Assembly (NCBI GenBank): GCA_027062125.1
Contig: JAMOTW010000086.1
Coordinates: 1 to 7,873 of the forward strand
DNA length: 7,873 bases
From: Thermococcus sp.
GTDB taxonomy: Archaea > Methanobacteriota_B > Thermococci > Thermococcales > Thermococcaceae
Reading direction: 5' to 3'
The number at the start of each line of letters is the position of its first letter. Position 1 is the first letter of the stretch. Both the position numbers and the translations under genes were made by a program. The notes under the pieces were generated by a model. The model saw nothing but the letters and a program-made list of their open reading frames with translations, ran no database searches and was not told the origin of the DNA. This document shows, piece after piece, positions 1 to 4,686 of this stretch.

Positions 1-873
1 GGCCCGCTATCGAGCCGCCAAGGAGCATTCCGATACCGAGCGGCCTGGTCATGTTGGCGTAGACGAAGCCGCTGATCGCTCCGCCGGTGACGTCGCTCGG
101 GAGCCAGCCGAGGGCCTTAACTATGGGCGTGATGAGTAGTAGGAGAGTATTCCACCGGCGAGGACTATGAGACCGTTCCTTCCGGTGATGAGGCCCATTC
201 CAAAGACCATCAGCGAGAGGGCCATGGCAAAGCTGACCCACTCGGGGAGGTGGAGTATGGCACCGAGGTCGATGTACTCGGGGATTATCTCCGGAAGGCC
301 GAGCACCGGGAACTGCTGGACGAGGTAGACGGCCGCGCTGACGGCCATGCCGAGGAAGAGCAGCCTGGCCTTCTCGATTCCGCTTCCCGGGGTCTTGAGG
401 ACGGTTGCAACGGCAGTTCCGGTCGGGAAGCGAAGCCTGTCAATCTCAATCATCTGCTTCCTCAGCGGAATTATGAATGTGATTCCAAGTATCGCTCCGG
501 CCGCGGTGGCGAGGAAGAAGTACGTGGTGTTTATCTCCTCGTGCAGGCCCATGATGTAAAGCGCCGGGATGGTGAAGATAACTCCCGAAACGGAGATGTT
601 GACCGCAGAGGCTATGGTCTGGACGATGTTGTTCTCGACGACGGTTCCCTTCTTGAGGATTCCCCTGAGGACTCCCCAGCCGACGATGGCAGCGATTGCC
701 GAACCGCCGGAGGTAAAGCCCATTATCATTCCCGCGTAGGTGAAGCTGGCAGCCATGAAGGCGCCCCAGATGACACCCAGTATTATAGCGGCAGGCGTCA
801 CTTCGCGGCAGGTCTCATCCGAATCCTTACGCTTCCAGCTCGCTTCTCCAAGCTTCCAGTTGGCGTCCGCCAT
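1..873 (-). CDS. OPT-family oligopeptide transporter, N-terminal part, frameshifted and cut by the window edge
   Basis: A multi-pass membrane protein that would import oligopeptides or metal-peptide complexes. The start is ATG at 871-873, preceded by GGAGG at 881-885 with a 7-base gap; an upstream in-frame start would lie at or before the likely transcription start. After a short polar N-terminus come hydrophobic segments near residues 26-50, 55-70, 86-108, 116-136, 169-190 and 213-245. Family hallmarks are NNIVQTIASA (residues 81-90) and the RKQMIEIDRLRFPTGTA stretch (about 138-154). The reading frame then stops at a TAG at 121-123 after about 250 residues, but the frame one base over stays open to base 1 and encodes a plausible continuation (VKALGWLPSDVTGG, then TRPLGIGMLLGGS). 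One base is therefore missing near 136 relative to a normal gene. OPT proteins of this type usually exceed 600 residues, so more than half lies outside. It is either a pseudogene or a sequencing error; family assignment is confident. Confidence 0.85.
119..141 (-). other. apparent one-base deletion (frameshift site) in the OPT transporter
   Basis: On the minus strand the codons TAC TAC (141-136) are followed in frame by TCA TCA CGC CCA TAG. If one C is restored after the second TAC, the reading becomes Y-Y-L-I-T-P-I-V-K and continues open for at least 40 more codons with OPT-like sequence. Equivalently, base 136 would have to be read twice. No classical slippery heptamer is visible, so programmed frameshifting is less likely than a mutation or an assembly error. 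Confidence 0.8.
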
Positions 874-876
874 CTC

Positions 877-945
877 CCAACCTCCTGTACAGCCATGAGC
901 ATTTATGTCCACGTTCTTCGGGAATGTGCATTCCTGGGAGGTTGG
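877..945 (-). promoter_or_regulatory. inverted repeat that could mask the OPT Shine-Dalgarno
   Basis: The plus strand carries CCAACCTCC at 877-885 and its exact reverse complement GGAGGTTGG at 937-945. In a minus-strand transcript the upstream CCAACCTCC would pair perfectly for 9 bases with the GGAGGTTGG that contains the ribosome binding site, with a loop of 51 bases. Whether the upstream arm is transcribed depends on the start site. The nearer TATA box would start transcription at about 933, just inside the repeat, whereas the farther one (about 1003) would include it. Confidence 0.35.
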
Positions 946-952
946 CCCATTC

Positions 953-970
953 TGAAATATAAAGTTTTTC
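953..970 (-). promoter_or_regulatory. promoter of the OPT transporter gene (BRE/TATA)
   Basis: On the minus strand this reads GAAAAACTTTATATTTCA, an A-rich BRE followed by a TTTATAT box (955-963). Transcription would be expected to begin about 25 bases downstream, near 930-936. That leaves a leader of roughly 60 bases before the ATG at 873. A second, weaker box (GGTTTTAAATCC, about 998-1010) lies further upstream and would give a leader of about 100 bases. Confidence 0.6.
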
Positions 971-1025
971 AGCCCTGTAAATGCCAAGAACGCGCGGATT
1001 TAAAACCAAAAACGAGTTAAAACAG

Positions 1026-1032
1026 ACTTTTA
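1026..1032 (+). promoter_or_regulatory. possible plus-strand TATA box driving the mini-ORF
   Basis: The bases ACTTTTA follow an A-rich stretch (AACGAGTTAAAACAG) and would place a transcription start near 1057. That is 26 bases before the GTG of the small ORF at 1083 and leaves room for its GGGAGATGA ribosome-binding-like sequence at 1070-1078. The box is weak, and the call depends on the small ORF being real. Confidence 0.3.
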
Positions 1033-1082
1033 TGCCGTTTTCAGTCTCAGCATGAATAAGAATTCATCAGGGAGATGAACAA

Positions 1083-1130
1083 GTGGACACCAACGCACAT
1101 TACGACATTGAGGGCTCGAAGGGCGTTTAA
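1083..1130 (+). CDS. 15-codon mini-ORF or remnant gene start of unknown function
   Basis: A GTG start is followed by 14 further sense codons and TAA; read with methionine it gives MDTNAHYDIEGSKGV. The codons look like normal Thermococcus coding sequence (GAC ACC AAC, GAG GGC, AAG GGC). A Shine-Dalgarno-like GGGAGATGA sits at 1070-1078, and a TATA-like box sits about 50 bases upstream. The inverted repeat 1095-1102/1128-1135 spans its 3' half. I do not recognise the peptide. It could be a tiny peptide gene, the surviving 5' end of a decayed gene, or chance. Confidence 0.22.
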   Translation: MDTNAHYDIEGSKGV

Positions 1131-1216
1131 TGTGCCGTTTAATCCGCCGAACGATGGTTAGTTGAAACTTGAAAAGACTGAAACGATTTAGGGAAAGCAA
1201 CGGGAAAAACGAAGGC

Positions 1217-1555
1217 TCATGTCTTCAGCGTCACGTCAATGACCGCTGTCTCGTTGCAGGGGTTCCTCACCACGACCTTCCACCTGCCCTTCGGAAGCTT
1301 AACGACCTCGTTTACTTCCTTGACGGTTCCAAAATCCTTCAAAACCTCCCCATCGGCCGAGACCACCTTCACCTCCACCGGAAGGTTTGAGGTCAACTTT
1401 ACGGTCAGATTGGCCGGACCCTTAAAGGGCCACTCCTTCGTCTCTCCAGGCGAAACGCTCTTTCCCTTAGCGTAGACGAAGTTGTTGTCGAGGCAGCCGG
1501 CGGCTACAACGGAGAGAATCAGCAGGAAGACAACCGCCCAACGCATCCCCTTCAT
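1217..1555 (-). CDS. small predicted lipoprotein of unknown function
   Basis: A protein of 112 residues. The chosen ATG (1553-1555) has GGTGG at 1560-1564 close by; a TTG further upstream at 1576 lies before the predicted transcription start and is unlikely. The N-terminus is basic, then hydrophobic (residues 5-19), ending in the lipobox VVAAGC with the cysteine at residue 21, so the protein should be lipid-anchored on the outer face of the membrane. The remaining 90 or so residues contain alternating hydrophobic strands (for example NLTVKLTSNLPVEVKVV and GRWKVVVRNPC) that suggest a small beta-sandwich, with two N-glycosylation sequons (NLT and NET). No family is recognised. It has its own promoter downstream of the FAH-family gene and so is probably transcribed alone. 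Nothing in the sequence indicates a ligand or a partner. Confidence 0.8.
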   Translation of the reverse strand: MKGMRWAVVFLLILSVVAAGCLDNNFVYAKGKSVSPGETKEWPFKGPANLTVKLTSNLPVEVKVVSADGEVLKDFGTVKEVNEVVKLPKGRWKVVVRNPCNETAVIDVTLKT

Positions 1556-1583
1556 GGAACCACCGAAGATAGTCAAATAAGGA

Positions 1584-1600
1584 AAACTTAAAAAAGTTTC
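1584..1600 (-). promoter_or_regulatory. promoter of the small lipoprotein, overlapping the end of the FAH-family gene transcript
   Basis: On the minus strand this reads GAAACTTTTTTAAGTTTT, a BRE-like GAAAC followed by a TTTTTTAA box. The predicted start is near 1566, giving a leader of about 10 bases that just contains the GGTGG motif. The same T6 run lies directly after the FAH-family stop codon (1601-1603), so it could also terminate that transcript. Confidence 0.5.
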
Positions 1601-2278
1601 TCAGCACAGTATCGAGTCCTCGGCCAGGACGTCCTCCTCCAGCGTTCCTATGCCCCCTATCCACGCCTCAACCCTATCCCCGTGCCTCAGAGGGCCGACT
1701 CCGGCCGGGGTTCCCGTCGCTATTATATCGCCGGGTTCGAGCGTCATTATTCCCGAGACGTACTCGATTATCTCCGGGATTTTGAATATCATCTCGCTCG
1801 TCCGCCCGAGCTGTCTGAGCTGGCCGTTCACCTTCAGGCCGATTTCAAGGTCGTCTATGTTTAACTCGCGTTTATCGACGACCCTCGGCCCAACGGGGGC
1901 GAAGGTGTCGAAGCCCTTGGCAACCGTCCAAGGAAGGCCCTTCCGCTTGGCCTCCCACTGCAGGTCTCTAGCCGTTATGTCCAGCAGAATCGTATAGCCG
2001 AGGACGTAATCCATTGCCCTCTCCCGCGGGATTCTCCTGCCCCTCTTTCCAATTATCACGGCAAGCTCAACCTCGTGGTCAACGCGCTTGCTCTTCCTCG
2101 GGAGGATTATGGCCCCGTTCGGACCTATGAGCGAGCTCGGAGGCTTGAGAAATATCACAGGCTCCTTCGGCACCTCATGGCCGAGTTCCTTTGCGTGCTC
2201 AGCGTAGTTCCTCCCGAGGCATATTATCTTGCTCGGCCTCAGCTCGTAAAAACCGTCGCGGAAGGGAAGACGAATCAT
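1601..2278 (-). CDS. fumarylacetoacetate hydrolase-family protein, FAHD1-like acylpyruvate hydrolase or decarboxylase
   Basis: A soluble cytoplasmic enzyme of 225 residues, the normal length for the single-domain FAH family. The start is ATG at 2276-2278 with GGGTG at 2287-2291, 8 bases away. Motifs in order are GRNYAEHAKE (22-31), EPVIFLKP (39-46), DHEVEL (67-72), GYTILLDITARDLQ (94-107), VAKGFD (119-124) and GDIIATGTPAGVGPL (183-197). Compared from memory with FAHD1, the residues fall in register: Glu69, Glu71 and Asp100 would bind Mg or Mn; His28 and Glu31 form the lid dyad; Gln107 and Lys121 line the active site. This supports cleavage of a C-C bond in an acylpyruvate, or decarboxylation of an oxaloacetate-like substrate. 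HpcE-like isomerase/decarboxylase activity on an aromatic breakdown product is the main alternative, but no pathway genes lie nearby. It is transcribed divergently from the membrane protein starting at 2376. Confidence 0.9.
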   Translation of the reverse strand: MIRLPFRDGFYELRPSKIICLGRNYAEHAKELGHEVPKEPVIFLKPPSSLIGPNGAIILPRKSKRVDHEVELAVIIGKRGRRIPRERAMDYVLGYTILLDITARDLQWEAKRKGLPWTVAKGFDTFAPVGPRVVDKRELNIDDLEIGLKVNGQLRQLGRTSEMIFKIPEIIEYVSGIMTLEPGDIIATGTPAGVGPLRHGDRVEAWIGGIGTLEEDVLAEDSILC

Positions 2279-2300
2279 CTTGGCAGCACCCAAGAATAGT

Positions 2301-2329
2301 TCGCGGATGCGGTTATAAACCGCTCGCGA
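2301..2329. promoter_or_regulatory. palindromic divergent promoter between the FAH-family gene and the membrane protein
   Basis: The core GCGGTT-ATA-AACCGC (2309-2323) is a perfect 6-base inverted repeat around a TATA element. It is nested in an outer repeat TCGCG (2301-2305) / CGCGA (2325-2329). Read leftward, the TTTATAAC box predicts a start near 2290 for the FAH-family gene. Read rightward, the TTATAAAC box predicts a start near 2342 for the gene at 2376. Either TBP binds one symmetric box in both orientations or a dimeric regulator covers it; the sequence does not decide. Confidence 0.5.
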
Positions 2330-2375
2330 TAAGGGTAATAAACCACTATTCCAAAATTCCTACGGGTGAAACTCC

Positions 2376-3338
2376 ATGAAAGTTATCGTCCTCAAAGAGA
2401 GGGGAAGCACCCTCGCCCTGATCTTCATGGTGATTTTCATGGTGCTCTTCACGCTGCCGCTGATATACATGCTCATCAACGTTCCAGAGGGGAGGCTGTT
2501 CATACTGGGCTTCTTCGTCTTCTTCCTGCTGATGATGTCCCTCGGTGCCTACTCCCTGCTCAGGAGGCGTAGGGAATACCGGCGCGCCGAGAACTTCGCG
2601 AGCCTGGTGGGATTCTCCGACTCGGGGGTAACGTTTCCAGAGGAGCTTGAATTCGAGATTGGGACGCTTGAGATGAAGGGCTACTGGGTCGGGAGCGGAA
2701 GGAACAGAAGCTACCACGTGGAGAGAAGTTTCATTCCGAGGGAGAAGAAAAGGGCCTCTCGGATTTCCTTCATGGACTCCCCGTTCAAGGTTGCCGTTTC
2801 CTCGGACGGAACGGGTTTCGTAAAGGCTCCCGCCGTGAGGATAACCGACGAGCTCTACAAAAACATCGTGGTGCTCTTCTTCACCGATGGTGGCGAGGTT
2901 AGGGGGAACGGCACGGTAACCGTTGCCACCGAGAGCGACTCGGCGCAGGTAAACTACCGCGGGGACGGGAAGTTCATAGCGGGGACGGTCTACTCAACAC
3001 TCACAAAGGCGAGGAGCGTTAAGGTCACCATAAGCGCCGAAGAATTCGAGTACGAGAAGATCGTGGGGAAGGGCCGGAGCTTCGAGTTCAGAGAGAGGAT
3101 GCTCCCCGAGGAGAAAGTCATCATGGTCGGATCATACGGCACGGCAACACCGAAGATGGTGGTGAATGGACTCGGTGGGGGAACCGTCATCCTCGGCCAC
3201 GGCGAGTTCATAATCCGTGGCATTCTGGACATAAGGCTGAGGCCGGACGTGAGGGCGGAGGAGACCTTCAGGGTCGAGTTGAAGGGAGAGGAAATCGAGG
3301 AAGAAAAAGAGTTCGAGGAGGAGTGGGGGTTCACCTGA
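2376..3338 (+). CDS. membrane protein of unknown function with two N-terminal helices and a C-terminal soluble domain
   Basis: A protein of 320 residues starting at ATG 2376-2378 after GGGTGA (2364-2369, 6-base gap). Two hydrophobic helices (about residues 11-34 and 41-62) are joined by a short loop. The second is followed by the basic cluster RRRREYRR (63-70), so by the positive-inside rule both the N-terminus and the large C-terminal part should face the cytoplasm. The rest, about 250 residues, is rich in beta-strand-like alternation (for example GNGTVTVATES and RSVKVTISAEEFEY) and glycine. The tail is strongly acidic (GEEIEEEKEFEEEW). I recognise no family or catalytic motif. The gene is alone on its strand, diverges from the FAH-family gene, and overlaps the stop of the convergent peptidase gene by 8 bases. 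The reading frame and signals make the gene itself confident; its role is unknown. Confidence 0.85.
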   Translation: MKVIVLKERGSTLALIFMVIFMVLFTLPLIYMLINVPEGRLFILGFFVFFLLMMSLGAYSLLRRRREYRRAENFASLVGFSDSGVTFPEELEFEIGTLEMKGYWVGSGRNRSYHVERSFIPREKKRASRISFMDSPFKVAVSSDGTGFVKAPAVRITDELYKNIVVLFFTDGGEVRGNGTVTVATESDSAQVNYRGDGKFIAGTVYSTLTKARSVKVTISAEEFEYEKIVGKGRSFEFRERMLPEEKVIMVGSYGTATPKMVVNGLGGGTVILGHGEFIIRGILDIRLRPDVRAEETFRVELKGEEIEEEKEFEEEWGFT

Positions 3339-4686
3339 AAGCTGCGGATACCATCTGAAACGCCCTATACATGCCCATCAGGAGGCCCAATAGGAACAAA
3401 GATGTCAGGAGAGACACAAAGAGCGTGAAGGCCCAGTATGATAAGGTTGCATAGCCAGCCAAGAGTGCCAGGGAGACAACCAACGAGGGCGGCAGAAACA
3501 GAAAGAGAAACCCCCGCTTCAGGTTGAGACGTGAGAGGAGCAGGGCTACGGCCCACGTCAAGAGCACAAGCAGCGACGCGCCTACCGAGGGATATCCCCA
3601 GAGAATGCCGAGGAACAGGAGGAGTATCGCTGAAGACGCAACCGCCCAGAAGGCTTCCTCCCGGTCGGGTTTTTTCTGCCGTAAGAGCAAGACAGCCCCC
3701 AATAGGGGGATGATGGGGCCCACTCCCCCAAGCGTCACGAGGCTCCTCGAGAGGTCCAGGGGGTTAAATATATGCCCGTAGGCCCTGAACAGAGAAACGG
3801 GCAAAGAGCCGCTGGGCATGTAGACCTCCCCATTCACGGAGGGAAATAACCTATCATAAATACCAGATGCAGACTTTTTGGAAATAGGATACTCGGGAGA
3901 GTTCACCGGGAGGAGTGCAGGGTCTCCAAAGAGAACGGCCTTGGGGTGTATTCCAACCTTCCGGAAGTATGCGTTGCTGATTTGGACGAGCTTTCCCAAC
4001 GGATAACCTGAGGCCCAGAACCCGCTCGAGAGATAAGAGACGCCACCCATCTCCACCGATGCTACAACGGCCGGCGAACCCCTCCGGAGAAGGGCAAGGA
4101 CGAGGGAGGCATTGGACTTCCACACCTCCCCAACATCGCATGACTCAAAGACAAACGCCTTTCCAGCAGGATTGCCCATGTGCTCCTCGTCGAACCTCCA
4201 CAGTACCATATCCACCCCCGAAGGGCTTCCGTGGCCCCCAACCCACACAAGGGAGGCGTTTTCAGCGGCCCCCACGTAGTCCCCGTATTCAATGCGTCCT
4301 GCCTCCACGAAGAGCGCTTTCCCGGGCCTAAAACTCCTAAGAGCTTTTGCCCAATAGATAAAATCCCCTTCCCTCTCAACGGGATAAAATCCAACTACCG
4401 GGTCGTAAATGCCATCTCCATTGCGGTCGAGCCTGCGGTAGGTTGAATATACAAAATCCCTATCGAACCGTGAGGAATTCACGACAAAAAGGGCATAGTC
4501 ATCCGGTTCGAGAAAGCTGAAATCCGAGAAGTTGGAAACAACCACCGTCCCGTTATGGAGAGTTGCCACCTCACTGGCATACGGGTACAGCCTCAAGAGC
4601 CTTTCATCGAGAACAACGTAGTAACGGGCCGAAGCGGCAGGGACAAAGAGGAGAAGAAGGAAAAGGAACGCGAGAGCCCGCTTCAA
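3331..4686 (-). CDS. membrane-anchored caspase/gingipain-like (clan CD, C25-like) cysteine peptidase homologue
   Basis: A protein of 451 residues from a TTG at 4684-4686. That TTG overlaps the stop of the upstream gene as TTGA, follows GGTGG with a 7-base gap, and yields a clean signal peptide, MKRALAFLFLLLLFVPAASA. The ATG at 4699-4701 would add five residues. In TTG numbering, DRNGDGIYD (87-95) resembles a calcium-binding loop. A hydrophobic strand ending in His-Gly follows (LVWVGGHGSP, His152), and after about 30 residues a second strand ends in Cys (KAFVFESCDVG, Cys183). This is the His/Cys dyad arrangement of clan CD peptidases. AVVASVEMG (about 206-214) and LFGDPALLP (about 252-260) also match the gingipain-like pattern. 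Five hydrophobic helices (about 317-335, 346-363, 366-385, 392-411 and 415-438) anchor the C-terminus. The catalytic domain should be extracellular. Activity is inferred, and the protein could be a non-catalytic relative. Confidence 0.8.
   Translation of the reverse strand: MKRALAFLFLLLLFVPAASARYYVVLDERLLRLYPYASEVATLHNGTVVVSNFSDFSFLEPDDYALFVVNSSRFDRDFVYSTYRRLDRNGDGIYDPVVGFYPVEREGDFIYWAKALRSFRPGKALFVEAGRIEYGDYVGAAENASLVWVGGHGSPSGVDMVLWRFDEEHMGNPAGKAFVFESCDVGEVWKSNASLVLALLRRGSPAVVASVEMGGVSYLSSGFWASGYPLGKLVQISNAYFRKVGIHPKAVLFGDPALLPVNSPEYPISKKSASGIYDRLFPSVNGEVYMPSGSLPVSLFRAYGHIFNPLDLSRSLVTLGGVGPIIPLLGAVLLLRQKKPDREEAFWAVASSAILLLFLGILWGYPSVGASLLVLLTWAVALLLSRLNLKRGFLFLFLPPSLVVSLALLAGYATLSYWAFTLFVSLLTSLFLLGLLMGMYRAFQMVSAAFR

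Larger units (their letters stand above)
874..1216. other. gene-poor intergenic region between the OPT gene and the small lipoprotein
   Basis: This spacer of about 340 bases contains the OPT promoter and leader, a plus-strand mini-ORF with its own signals (1026-1130), and an 8-base inverted repeat GCACATTA/TAATGTGC (1095-1102 and 1128-1135). It also holds a short hairpin ATGAAT-AAGA-ATTCAT (1052-1067). The stretch 1136-1216 is A-rich and shows only a run of T on the minus strand (about 1205-1209) that may end the lipoprotein transcript. No tRNA or recognisable structured RNA family was seen. Confidence 0.6.

Noticed and set aside
250..1020. A long plus-strand open frame opposite the OPT gene.
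   Set aside because: It is the antisense shadow of the transporter; its translation is rich in charged and low-complexity residues with no family resemblance, and it continues into the promoter region.
1047..1069. A minus-strand CTGATGA followed 13 bases later by CTGA, resembling a C'/D pair of a C/D box sRNA.
   Set aside because: No matching C box and D' box lie at the right distance upstream, so a complete C/D box RNA cannot be supported.
1150..1200. GTTGAAACTTGAAAAGACTGAAAC, reminiscent of Thermococcales CRISPR repeat fragments.
   Set aside because: It occurs only once, is not spaced as a repeat array, and does not match a full repeat unit.
2291..2293. TTG as start of the FAH-family gene.
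   Set aside because: It lies at or before the predicted transcription start, and the ATG at 2278 has a well-spaced GGGTG site.
3524..4446. Several medium-length open frames on both strands within the caspase-like gene.
   Set aside because: They have no ribosome binding sites or recognisable domains and overlap a gene with clear signal peptide, motifs and coupling to its neighbour.
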